The notes under the pieces: model-generated
What the model was told of the DNA's origin: nothing
The model's input: only the letters and a program-made list of their open reading frames with translations
Database searches by the model: none
Position numbers and translations under genes: made by a program
Shown: positions 34,490 through 42,307 of the stretch, in pieces
Layout: each line of letters opens with the position of its first letter
Position numbering within the stretch: position 1 is the stretch's first letter
From: an uncultured Prevotellaceae bacterium
Lineage (GTDB): Bacteria > Bacteroidota > Bacteroidia > Bacteroidales > Bacteroidaceae
Reading direction: 5' to 3'
DNA length: 64,000 bases
Assembly: GCA_902775475.1 (NCBI GenBank)
Contig: CACYME010000009.1
Coordinates: 27,365 to 91,364 of the forward strand

Positions 34490-34922
34490 TGTTCAAAATC
34501 ACCACAAAAAAAAGTTCGTCCTGAGGAGTCATTCTGGCTCGAAAAACGCCCCTTTTTTGCCCTCAGGAAGCGATTTCGCCACGCTGGCGACGATTAAAAA
34601 AGGTTAATTTTTGCACATCAAACCCCATTCTGCGCAATTTTGGGGCATTTTTGGGGCATTTTTTTGCCTCGACTCCCCCTTCTGTAAGCACGCCAAATTT
34701 TCAAAAGTCAACGCCTTTTGAAAATTTGGCGTTGACTTTTTTCAGCCTTCTGCTGCCTTTTTTCGCAAAAATAAGCATAAACACCTAAAATCCAATCACT
34801 TAGCAAACCCTCTCAAAATTCGCTTATTTTCAGCCAAAAACTTTCTCGCGCAGAATTTTCAAAATTTAGAGGGGGTCGAATGTTCATTTTCGGAACAGAA
34901 TTAACAAAAATTCAGAAACAAC
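34490..34922 (+). repeat. Dispersed intergenic element, copy B
   Basis: Well-preserved copy of the five-member element. Blocks: GTTCGTCCTGAGGAGTC and GGCTCGAAAAACGCCC (5' box); TTGCAC/GCGCAA; CTGTAAGCACGCC; hairpin AAAAGTCAACGCC/GGCGTTGACTTTT with loop TTTTGAAAATTT near 34705-34741; TTAGCAAACCCTCTC; GCGCAGAATTTTCAAAATTT; ATGTTCATTTTCGGAACA. It lies between the convergent radical SAM gene and the small exported-protein gene, so it is not tied to promoters. From 34923 to 35107 I see no supportable gene. Confidence 0.85.
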
Positions 34923-35107
34923 TTTTGCAGTTTTTTGCGGATAAGCATAAAGAAAAGTTGTCCAAGTTGTTCCTGTTGTCTTCTCCTTTTTTTCACACGA
35001 ATGGCCGTGATTGTTTTCGAGCCGAGTTTCCCCCCATGAAACCAGAAGAGGCCAGGACCTTCACGGCTCTGACCTCTCACATTTAATGATTAAACACTAT
35101 TCCATTA

Positions 35108-35467
35108 TTAACGCAGTCCACGGTTCAGGAGCGTGGTGTTGAGCAGCATGAGGTACTTCTTGTACTGCTTCTCGTCGAGCACGTAGTGCATGTAGCGCAC
35201 GTCCTTCTTCACGGCCTGCTCCACCAGCGCAGCGCGCTCGTCGCCCTCAGCCTGCGAAGCCAGCATCATCTCGTTGCAGAACTGATGGTGAATGTCCTGC
35301 ACGGCCTCCATCTGGTCCATGTTCAGACCGAGCGTTACGGCCAGCTTGCGCATGTTCACCGTCATGTCGTAGGCATTGACGGTCTGCACAGTGTTGTTGT
35401 TCTCGTTCTCAGCGTTGGCCATGGTCATAGTCATCATGGCTACGAGCATCAAAACAATCTTTTTCAT
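35108..35467 (-). CDS. Small exported protein of unknown function
   Basis: 119 residues. Signal peptide MKKIVLMLVAMMTMTMANA, then an all-helical mature domain rich in Met, Glu and Asn (NMRKLAVTLGLNMDQMEAVQ, CNEMMLASQAEGDERAALVE, MHYVLDEKQYKKYLMLLNTT). The DEKQYKKYL segment resembles the helical Spy/CpxP-like pattern in which an enzyme-free helical protein is exported to the periplasm, but I cannot assign a family. It has a TACCTTTG promoter box at 35596-35603. No operon partner. Confidence 0.75.
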   Translation of the reverse strand: MKKIVLMLVAMMTMTMANAENENNNTVQTVNAYDMTVNMRKLAVTLGLNMDQMEAVQDIHHQFCNEMMLASQAEGDERAALVEQAVKKDVRYMHYVLDEKQYKKYLMLLNTTLLNRGLR

Positions 35468-35595
35468 TTCTTTTTTTCCTTTCTTTCTTTACTCGGGGCC
35501 TTCGCTTTTTGGTTATCCTGTTTGTGTTGTTCAGGCCCCTACTTTAATAATTGTTGTTATCCTTAGTCGCCAGGCTTTTGTTCCTTTTGACGGTG

Positions 35596-35603
35596 CAAAG
35601 GTA
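35596..35603 (-). promoter_or_regulatory. Promoter -7 box for the small exported protein
   Basis: TACCTTTG on the minus strand, about 130 bp upstream of the start codon, leaving a long leader. From 35604 to 35727 I see nothing else. Confidence 0.5.
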
Positions 35604-35727
35604 CGGCGATTTTTTCATCCGGCAATGGCTTTCGGGGAAATTGTGCACGCAAACAGCCCTTTTGTTGACTGACATCAAAGAATCGGGCCTATATCGATTT
35701 TTTTGATTTTTTTCGGGTTTTTCCTTC

Positions 35728-35841
35728 GTTTTTCGCCCGCTTATTCGTACCTTTGAACCACATTCGAAAGTACTTCCGCTCGGAAGAACAAAAGAAAAAT
35801 GGGTTTTTCTTTTGTTTTTCGCTCGCTTATTCGTACCTTTG
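35728..35841 (+). promoter_or_regulatory. Tandem double promoter upstream of slyD-aroC
   Basis: Same arrangement as at 10725-10841: two units with CGCTTATTCGTACCTTTG, -7 boxes TACCTTTG at 35748-35755 and 35834-35841 (86 bp apart), TTTG at 35811-35814 exactly 19 bp before the second, and an intervening inverted repeat (ACAAAAGAAAAA with TTTTTCTTTTGT). The region between also shares CGAAAGTAC and CGGAA with the other copy. Confidence 0.8.
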
Positions 35842-35884
35842 CAGGCGAAGACATGAATACATTAATATATTATAGTATATTGAT

Positions 35885-36451
35885 ATGGACAATCAACCCA
35901 GCAAGTATCTATCAGTGAGCTATCAGCTCTATTCTATTGGTGCCAACGGCAACAAGCACCTGGTGGAAGAGACCATCCAGGGCCGCCCCTTCAAGTTCAT
36001 CACAGGCTTCGGCTTCACCCTCGATGCCTTTGAACAGCGCATAGTGCCCCTGCAGCCCGGCGAGAAGTTCGACTTCACGCTGGAGCCTGCCGACGCCTTT
36101 GGCGAATACTACCGCGAGGGCATCATCAAACTGGGACGCGACCTGTTCCTCATCGACGGTAAGTTCGACCATGAGCGCATCGTGCCCGGTGCCATCATTC
36201 CGCTGAAGAACGAGGACGACCAGCAGGTGCTGGCCCGCGTGGTGAGCATAGAGGGCGACGAGGTGAAGCTCGACACCAACCACCCCCTGGCAGGGCAGAC
36301 GCTGCAGTTCACCGGCATTGTGCTGGAGAACCGAGAGGCCACGAACAAGGAGATTGAGAACCTGCTGAACCAGATGAGCCATGAGTGCGGCGGCGACTGC
36401 GAAGACTGCGGCAGCAGCTGCAGTGGCTGCGGTGGTGGCTGTGGCAAATAG
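35885..36451 (+). CDS. slyD: SlyD-type FKBP peptidyl-prolyl isomerase with Cys-rich tail
   Basis: 188 residues. The split FKBP domain is visible as YQLYSIGANGNKHLVEETIQ, FKFITGFGFTLDAFEQRIVP and FTLEPADAFGEYYREGIIKL, with the IF chaperone domain between strands and the return strand LDTNHPLAGQTLQFTGIVL (DxNHPLAG motif). Residues 168-188 form a Cys/Gly-rich metal-binding tail (CGGDCEDCGSSCSGCGGGCG) in place of the His-rich tail of E. coli SlyD. It probably binds Ni or Zn and assists folding in the cytoplasm. 18 bp upstream of aroC. Confidence 0.95.
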   Translation: MDNQPSKYLSVSYQLYSIGANGNKHLVEETIQGRPFKFITGFGFTLDAFEQRIVPLQPGEKFDFTLEPADAFGEYYREGIIKLGRDLFLIDGKFDHERIVPGAIIPLKNEDDQQVLARVVSIEGDEVKLDTNHPLAGQTLQFTGIVLENREATNKEIENLLNQMSHECGGDCEDCGSSCSGCGGGCGK

Positions 36452-36469
36452 AGCAAACGCCAGGAACCG

Positions 36470-37582
36470 ATGCGCAACACATTTGGAAACCTGTTCACGC
36501 TGACCACCTTCGGCGAGAGTCATGGCCCCGCCGTGGGTGGCGTCGTCGATGGCATGCCCGCTGGCATCGACATCGACCTCGACTTCATCCAGAGCGAGCT
36601 GAACCGCCGCAGGCCCGGACAGAGCACCATCACCACCTCGCGCCAGGAGCCCGACCAGGTGGAGCTGCTCAGCGGCGTGTTTGAAGGACGCTCCACGGGC
36701 TGCCCCATCGGCTTCATCGTGCGCAACGAGAACCAGCACTCGCAGGACTACGAGAACCTGCGCACGCTGTTCAGGCCCTCGCATGCCGACTTTACCTATT
36801 ATCATAAATATGGTACACGCGACCACCGTGGCGGAGGACGCTCGTCTGCCCGCATCACGCTGAGCCGCGTGGTGGCTGGCGCGCTGGCCAAACTGGGACT
36901 GCGACAGGCAGGCATCAGTGTGCAGGCCTACACCTCGCAGGTGGGGCCCATCGCCCTGGAACGCGACTACCACCGCTATGACCTCGCACTGACGGAGACC
37001 AACGCCGTGCGATGCCCCGACCCCGAGAAGGCGGCAGAGATGGAACGGCTCATACAGGCCGTGAAAGCCGATGGCGACACCATCGGGGGCATCATCACCT
37101 GCGTCATCAAGGGCTGTCCGGTGGGTCTGGGCGAACCAGAGTTCGACAAGCTGCACGCCGCACTGGCCCACGCCATGCTGAGCATCAACGCCGTGAAAGG
37201 ATTTGAATATGGCGAAGGCTTTGCCGGCGTTGCCCAGCGTGGTTCGGAACAGAACGACGTGTTCCGACCTGCAGAGAGCACCGACGACGAGACATCTGTA
37301 GAAAAAATGAACATTGCCATCACCACTGCCACCAACCACAGCGGAGGCATACAGGGCGGCATCAGCAATGGCCAGGACATCTTCTTCCGCGTGGCCTTCA
37401 AGCCCGTGGCAACGCTGCTGACGGAGCAGGAAACAGTGGATCTGGAAGGCAACGCCACCACGTTCACGGCACGTGGACGCCACGACCCCTGCGTGCTTCC
37501 TCGAGCAGTGCCCGTGGTGGAGGCCATGGCCGCGATTACTCTATTTGACCACTACTTACTGTCCAAAATGTCAAAAAATTAA
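36470..37582 (+). CDS. aroC: Chorismate synthase
   Basis: 370 residues with all chorismate synthase signatures: [19 protein letters not shown] (signature 1), [20 protein letters not shown] (signature 2), and [20 protein letters not shown] near the C-terminus. It converts EPSP to chorismate using reduced FMN, the last common step of aromatic amino-acid synthesis. It follows slyD by 18 bp and probably shares the tandem promoter. Confidence 0.99.
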   Translation: MRNTFGNLFTLTTFGESHGPAVGGVVDGMPAGIDIDLDFIQSELNRRRPGQSTITTSRQEPDQVELLSGVFEGRSTGCPIGFIVRNENQHSQDYENLRTLFRPSHADFTYYHKYGTRDHRGGGRSSARITLSRVVAGALAKLGLRQAGISVQAYTSQVGPIALERDYHRYDLALTETNAVRCPDPEKAAEMERLIQAVKADGDTIGGIITCVIKGCPVGLGEPEFDKLHAALAHAMLSINAVKGFEYGEGFAGVAQRGSEQNDVFRPAESTDDETSVEKMNIAITTATNHSGGIQGGISNGQDIFFRVAFKPVATLLTEQETVDLEGNATTFTARGRHDPCVLPRAVPVVEAMAAITLFDHYLLSKMSKN

Positions 37583-37621
37583 AATATTTTTACCTTTCAG
37601 GCATTTTTCTTACTAAAAAAC

Positions 37622-37652
37622 TTGGATATGTCGAAAACTTTGCCTATCTTTG
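37622..37652 (+). promoter_or_regulatory. Promoter of a candidate small RNA
   Basis: TTG (37622-37624) followed after 20 bp by TATCTTTG (37645-37652). It is followed only by a short transcript region ending at the terminator at 37723-37750; no gene lies downstream on this strand. Confidence 0.6.
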
Positions 37653-37659
37653 CAATCGC

Positions 37660-37750
37660 AAATGAGGGCTTGTGAAAGTCCGAGTTGCTTTAGTTAAGTC
37701 TAGTTTAGTTTTTGTGTTGGTTGAGGGCTGCCGATTGGCAGCCCTCTTTT
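37660..37750 (+). ncRNA. Candidate small RNA (about 90 nt)
   Basis: A predicted transcript from the promoter at 37622-37652 to the terminator at 37723-37750. It contains an 11-codon ATG frame (37663-37698, ending TAA), so a tiny leader peptide is an alternative. The promoter and terminator are direct sequence observations; that the RNA exists is inference. It does not match a known RNA family I can recognise. Confidence 0.45.
37723..37750 (+). terminator. Rho-independent terminator (candidate sRNA end)
   Basis: GAGGGCTGCC (37723-37732) pairs perfectly with GGCAGCCCTC (37737-37746) around a 4-base loop and is followed by TTTT on the plus strand. It ends 6 bp before the stop codon of the convergent pectate-lyase-like gene, for which it could also help stop transcription. 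Confidence 0.85.
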
Positions 37751-37756
37751 GTTGTC

Positions 37757-40700
37757 TCACTTTGTCAGGAACTTCTTTCCTTGCTTCACCACGATGCCAC
37801 GCCGGGCACCGCTCACGCCGCCGAGGCTATAGGCCTGAGCCGGGTCGTCGGCTGGCATGGTCATAGTGCCAACGGCGCTGTTCTCATCGGCCCTCACATA
37901 GATGCGGCCCGTGGTGAGCAGCTCGCTGATGTCCCAGACCTGCGTCTCCGACGGTCTGGCGGGCTCGATGCTGCTGAAACCCGTGCCGCTGACGGTGGCA
38001 CCACTCAGGTCGAACAGGGCGAACGACTTGTCGTTGGCAATCTGCGGTGCGTTGCTGATGTCGAGGCTCAGCACGCCACCGTTGATGGCCAGTGCCCCCG
38101 TCACCTTCAGTTTGTTGCTGCGAGCGAAGTTGCCGCTGGTGGTCAGCGGGAACTCCACCACTCCACCCTGCTGCACCTGCAGGCCACCGCTCAATGTCAG
38201 CGTCTTCACATTCACCGTGCTGTCGCCGGCATGCACCGTTCCGCCCTTGGAAACCGTCACCTTTCCGGCCACGGTGCCCTCGCCAGCCAGCGTGGCACCG
38301 TTCTTCACACTCACGGCACCCTTGCCCGAGTTCGTGCCGTTCACGATGAGACGGCCCTTGGTCACCACGGTGGTGCCGCTATAGACGTTGTTACCCGTCA
38401 GGCGCCAGTCGCCCGAGCCTTGCTTCTCAATGGACGTCGTGCCGGGATGAGTGCCGGCCTGGTCGTTGTTGTCGATGACGCCACGGAACTCCTCATCGGT
38501 GTTGGCCGTACCGACAATCCACGTGCCCTCGCCCTTGGCCTTCACGTTGAAGCCCGAGAGCTTCGTGCCAGCATCGCCCGAAAGGCCACCCAGATAGTAG
38601 GTGGAGGCGTTCTTGCCACCGTTCACCTGGGCCGTTCCCTTGAGGCTGATGCGGGCATTCTTCACACCGGTGCCGTTGCGCACGGCAAACTGGCTCTGTC
38701 CGGCCTTACCCGTTCCGTTGACGATGAGCTGCCCCGTAAAGCCATCCCAGTTGCCCTCGATATACTCACGCAGATAATGAACGTTCCAGATGAGCGTTCC
38801 CGTACCGCTGACGCGGCACTTGTTGGTGTTCCACAGGTCGAAGTCGACGGTAGATGTCGTGCCTTCCTGCACCACGATGGGGAAGTTGTAGGTGACGCTC
38901 GACTCGTTCTTGCCCACGGTAGAGAACTTCCCGCCAGCCATGACAAGGCGCGAAACCTTGCAGATGCCCGCGTCGGAGACGGTCTTCGAGGCCAGCTTCA
39001 CCTCGCCACCCGTCATCACCAGGTCGCCGTCGAAGCTGAAGAACTTGTCGGTGTTCACCGCCACCGTGCCTTCGCCTCCGATGACGAGGTCGCCCTGCCC
39101 CTCGATGGAGCCATTCATGGTGACCGTAGCGGCCTTGTTGGCAATGCTCAGTTCCGTATCGTTATAGAGCGTAGCAGAACGATTGGTGGCCGTGGTGGCT
39201 CCTACGTATTTGTAGATGCCGCCATCCATCACCCAGTTCTGGGCAAACTCCTGGCTCATGCCCAGTCCGCTGGCCTGTCCGCCATTTTTCAGGGTGGAGA
39301 ACTCATAGACCCCGCGATGGAGCACCGTGGCTCCTTCATAGTGCTGGTCGGTGGCGATGGTCAGCGTGCCGTTCCCGGTCTTGTTCATCGAGGCTGGTCC
39401 GCTGATATAGCCCGTTCCATCGAGGGTGACGTTGGCATCAGAGCGAACCACGACAGCCGTTTTCTCCGTCGGTTCCGTCAGGGTGATAGTCTCATCCTCC
39501 GTGGGGTTGATGAGCCACTCGCCATCGCCCGTGCCCTCGAAGGCCTCGGCATCGATGATGTCGGTCTGCTCCGGACGCGTCTTCACGGTCAGCTCAGGCG
39601 TATAGGCCGACTTCTCGTTGCCCTGATAGGCACATAGACGCACCACGTAGGGCTTGCCGGGCTGCAGCGACTCGTCGGCAATGGTGAACGAAGTGCCCTG
39701 CGTGCGCCCCACTTCGGCGAAGGCACCGTCCTTCTTCAGCTCCACAATGAAGCTATCCTCATTGTCGGTGAAGTCGTACCAGCTGAGACTGAGGCTGTTG
39801 GTGGTGGAACTTTGCAGCTGCGGAAGCAGGGGCGGACGCAGATAGAACTGACGGTCGGAGCGAGTGATGCTGTTGATGTAGTTCTCGATGTTGGCATAGC
39901 CATTCTGGGCGATGGTCATAGCATCGCTGGCGTTGGGATTGGTGCCGTTGGCGGTCTCCCAGGCATCGGGCATGCCGTCGCCGTCGGAGTCCTGCGGTTT
40001 CTGGCCGTTGAACCAGCTCCAGCTGGTGGGCACGCCGATGGGAAGCTCGTTCTCGTTGGTGATGAGCTTGCCACGAGTGCCGAAGGAGAGCACCTCGTCG
40101 ACCATGTAGCAGTCGGCCAGGTCACGATAAGGCAGCGAGGCCCCCACGTCGGGCAGCAGCTTGTCTACCAGATCCTTGGCGGCCCATTTCTCCAGTTCTG
40201 GATAGTCGTAGGGCTGCTGCTGGCGGTCGCCGCCACCATCGCCCGTGAACTCGGTGGGGTTCAGCTTGCCGTCACGGTTGGCGTCCTGCCAGTTGTCGGC
40301 ACCGTAGAAGTGGAAATTCGCATTACCGCCCGTAAGACAGTTGCCACCCACGGCAGGACCGTTGATGAACAGATTGCTCTCGATGTTGGCATAGCTGGTG
40401 CCCTCAGAGTCGCCACCCATGTTGTAGGCCGCGTTCTTCCAGTTGTAAACCAGGTTGTTGGCATACTGATTCACGCCCTTCACCTTGAAGTTTCGCGTGG
40501 AATTGTCGACGAGCAGGATGCGGTAGAGGGAGATGTTCTCGGCCTGCATCAGTCCCCCGGCAGAATGGGTCATCAGCCCCTGGCCCACGATGGAGTTCAT
40601 CAGCGTGATGTTCTTCGGGGCAGAGCCTTTGTTGTCCCAGTTGATGGAGAAGTTCTCGTCCTGCCCCCAGGCGAAGGAGCAGTGGTCGAAAATCATGTTC

Positions 40701-41125
40701 TGCCCGTTGGCAATGCCGGCGCAGTCCTTGTCCTTCGTACCCACGGCTCCCATGCGGAAGCGCATATAGCGCACGATGATGTTGTCGGCCCCTGAGAAGC
40801 TGACGCCGTCGCCATAGACGGTGACGCCCTCGCCGGGTGCCGTCTGGCCTGCCACGTAGAGGTTCTTGGAGAAGACGATGCGCGAGTTGATGCGGATGAC
40901 GCCGCTCACATCGAAGACGATGATGCGGTTAGGCTGACTGACGGCATCGCGCAGCGACCCCGAACCCGTGTCGTTCAGGTTGGTCACGTGATATACCGTG
41001 CCCGTTCGTCCGCCTGTGGCGAAGCGCCCCCAGCCCTGTGCGCCAGGGAAGGCCAGCTGCTGGGCCTGAGCCGTCAGACTGCCAAGGGCAGCCATGCAGC
41101 CGATAAGGAGTGTTGAAGCTTTCAT
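37757..41125 (-). CDS. Exported pectate-lyase-like protein with autotransporter-type beta-helix repeats
   Basis: 1122 residues from ATG 41125, which gives the signal peptide MKASTLLIGCMAALGSLTAQAQ; a longer in-frame start would bury it. Residues about 20-440 are a right-handed beta-helix of the pectate lyase 1 type (AFPGAQGWGRFATGGRTG, HVTNLNDTGSGSLRDAV, IIVRYMRFRMGAVG, IFDHCSFAWGQDENFSI). A fibronectin-like segment follows, then autotransporter-associated repeats (GDWRLTGNNVYSGTTVVTKG, LIVNGTNSGKGAVSVKNG). The C-terminal YSLGGVSGARRGIVVKQGKK resembles the short tail of the GH127 protein and may be a type IX sorting signal. Probably a surface pectin-degrading enzyme with an adhesive repeat region. 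Confidence 0.85.
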   Translation of the reverse strand: MKASTLLIGCMAALGSLTAQAQQLAFPGAQGWGRFATGGRTGTVYHVTNLNDTGSGSLRDAVSQPNRIIVFDVSGVIRINSRIVFSKNLYVAGQTAPGEGVTVYGDGVSFSGADNIIVRYMRFRMGAVGTKDKDCAGIANGQNMIFDHCSFAWGQDENFSINWDNKGSAPKNITLMNSIVGQGLMTHSAGGLMQAENISLYRILLVDNSTRNFKVKGVNQYANNLVYNWKNAAYNMGGDSEGTSYANIESNLFINGPAVGGNCLTGGNANFHFYGADNWQDANRDGKLNPTEFTGDGGGDRQQQPYDYPELEKWAAKDLVDKLLPDVGASLPYRDLADCYMVDEVLSFGTRGKLITNENELPIGVPTSWSWFNGQKPQDSDGDGMPDAWETANGTNPNASDAMTIAQNGYANIENYINSITRSDRQFYLRPPLLPQLQSSTTNSLSLSWYDFTDNEDSFIVELKKDGAFAEVGRTQGTSFTIADESLQPGKPYVVRLCAYQGNEKSAYTPELTVKTRPEQTDIIDAEAFEGTGDGEWLINPTEDETITLTEPTEKTAVVVRSDANVTLDGTGYISGPASMNKTGNGTLTIATDQHYEGATVLHRGVYEFSTLKNGGQASGLGMSQEFAQNWVMDGGIYKYVGATTATNRSATLYNDTELSIANKAATVTMNGSIEGQGDLVIGGEGTVAVNTDKFFSFDGDLVMTGGEVKLASKTVSDAGICKVSRLVMAGGKFSTVGKNESSVTYNFPIVVQEGTTSTVDFDLWNTNKCRVSGTGTLIWNVHYLREYIEGNWDGFTGQLIVNGTGKAGQSQFAVRNGTGVKNARISLKGTAQVNGGKNASTYYLGGLSGDAGTKLSGFNVKAKGEGTWIVGTANTDEEFRGVIDNNDQAGTHPGTTSIEKQGSGDWRLTGNNVYSGTTVVTKGRLIVNGTNSGKGAVSVKNGATLAGEGTVAGKVTVSKGGTVHAGDSTVNVKTLTLSGGLQVQQGGVVEFPLTTSGNFARSNKLKVTGALAINGGVLSLDISNAPQIANDKSFALFDLSGATVSGTGFSSIEPARPSETQVWDISELLTTGRIYVRADENSAVGTMTMPADDPAQAYSLGGVSGARRGIVVKQGKKFLTK

Positions 41126-41163
41126 TTTGTCTGTTGATGCTTTAGTAGGATTCTTTTTCGCAG

Positions 41164-41171
41164 CAAATTTA
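41164..41171 (-). promoter_or_regulatory. Promoter -7 box for the pectate-lyase-like gene
   Basis: TAAATTTG on the minus strand, 39 bp upstream of the start codon at 41125. Confidence 0.45.
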
Positions 41172-41223
41172 GCAAGTTTTTCCGAAATAACAGCCTGTTT
41201 GCCCACTTTTTTGATGATTATTC

Positions 41224-41252
41224 TTTGTTCTCGCAAATAATTGCTAACTTTG
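41224..41252 (+). promoter_or_regulatory. Promoter of ridA
   Basis: TTTG (41224-41227), 17 bp, then TAACTTTG (41245-41252), 30 bp upstream of the ridA start codon. Confidence 0.6.
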
Positions 41253-41282
41253 CAGTGTTAACAACCATCCGTATAGATTGAC

Positions 41283-41657
41283 ATGAAAGCAATAAGCACA
41301 TCAAAGGCTCCGGGAGCCATCGGCCCCTACAGCCAAGCCATCAAAGTGGGCAACCTCGTCTACACATCGGGCCAGCTGCCCATCGACCCTGCCACAGGCA
41401 CCTTCCCCGAAGGGGGCATCAAGGAACAGACGCGCCAGTCGCTCAGCAACGTTCAGGCCATCCTGCAGGAGGCTGGCCTGGACATGAAGAACGTGGTGAA
41501 GACCACCGTCTTCCTGGCCGACATGGGCGACTTCGCCGATATGAACAGCGTCTACGCCGAGTTCTTCACGCCCCCCTACCCTGCCCGCTCTGCCGTAGCC
41601 GTGAAGACGCTGCCGAAGCAGGCACTGGTAGAAATAGAAGTGGTGGCCGCTCGCTGA
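41283..41657 (+). CDS. ridA: RidA-family enamine/imine deaminase
   Basis: 124 residues beginning MKAISTSKAPGAIGPYSQAI, the RidA opening, with YTSGQLPIDPATG, KTTVFLADMGDFADMNSVYA and YPARSAVAVKTLPKQALVEI. The Arg in PARSA is the catalytic substrate-binding residue. It hydrolyses reactive enamine and imine intermediates from PLP enzymes such as threonine dehydratase. It is monocistronic and converges with the transporter gene downstream. Confidence 0.97.
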   Translation: MKAISTSKAPGAIGPYSQAIKVGNLVYTSGQLPIDPATGTFPEGGIKEQTRQSLSNVQAILQEAGLDMKNVVKTTVFLADMGDFADMNSVYAEFFTPPYPARSAVAVKTLPKQALVEIEVVAAR

Positions 41658-41693
41658 ACAGCCACCACTCAAACGGGTTCAAGCAACCGCGGC

Positions 41694-42287
41694 TTATACC
41701 GCGGCTGTTGATTCCTTGCCCATCATCCGCTTCCACTTCAGGTAGCCCATGATGGCAATGATTACATAGAGGGCGTAGAGGCTGGCCTTGAAGGGGATGT
41801 CCTTGTAGTAATAAAGCACGCAGGTGACGACATCCACGGCAATCCAGATGAACCACTGCTCCAGATACTTGTGCGCCAGCGCCCAGATGCCGATGAGACT
41901 GAGCGCCGTGGTGAAGCTGTCGGCCAAAGGCACATTACTGTTGGTGAAATGCACCAGCAGCCAGTAGATGACTGCCCACACAGCAGCAATGATGCCCATC
42001 CAGGGCAGCACCAGCCGGCGGGGGAAATGGCGGATGGGCAGCGCCTTCTTCTCTGCGCTGCCGCGCACCCATCGCCACCAGCCATAGACCGTCATGGCCA
42101 AATAGTAGAACTCCATGCCGCAGTCGGCATAGAGTCCTTTCTGATAATAGAGCACAATGCCCAGCGACTGCATGGCGAAGCCCACGAGCCACATCCACAC
42201 GCTGGCCCTATATTCCAGCAGGATATAGGCCAGTCCGAGAATGGTCGTTGTCAGGTCGAGCCAATGGGCAGACAAGAAATCCATCAT
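41694..42287 (-). CDS. pnuT: PnuC-family vitamin transporter (probably thiamine, PnuT)
   Basis: 197 residues with seven predicted membrane helices and the PnuC signatures VSMWLVGF-like region ASVWMWLVGFAMQS, YYLAMTVYGWWRW and WIAVDVVTCVLYYYKDIPFK. PnuC proteins are facilitators for nicotinamide riboside, riboflavin or thiamine. It follows the TonB receptor gene by 20 bp under the same TPP riboswitch, which makes thiamine the likely substrate. The third gene of many such operons, a thiamine pyrophosphokinase, is not present here: ridA converges immediately downstream. Confidence 0.9.
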   Translation of the reverse strand: MMDFLSAHWLDLTTTILGLAYILLEYRASVWMWLVGFAMQSLGIVLYYQKGLYADCGMEFYYLAMTVYGWWRWVRGSAEKKALPIRHFPRRLVLPWMGIIAAVWAVIYWLLVHFTNSNVPLADSFTTALSLIGIWALAHKYLEQWFIWIAVDVVTCVLYYYKDIPFKASLYALYVIIAIMGYLKWKRMMGKESTAAV

Positions 42288-42307
42288 TCCAACTCCTAAT
42301 TCCTAAC

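Noticed and set aside
34880-35086. 68-codon plus-strand frame starting MFIFGTELTKIQ
   Set aside because: It starts inside copy B of the intergenic element. Copy C has a similar start (MFIFGTGVNKYS) but diverges at once and copy A is broken, with no ribosome-binding site or conserved protein; it is a by-product of the repeat.
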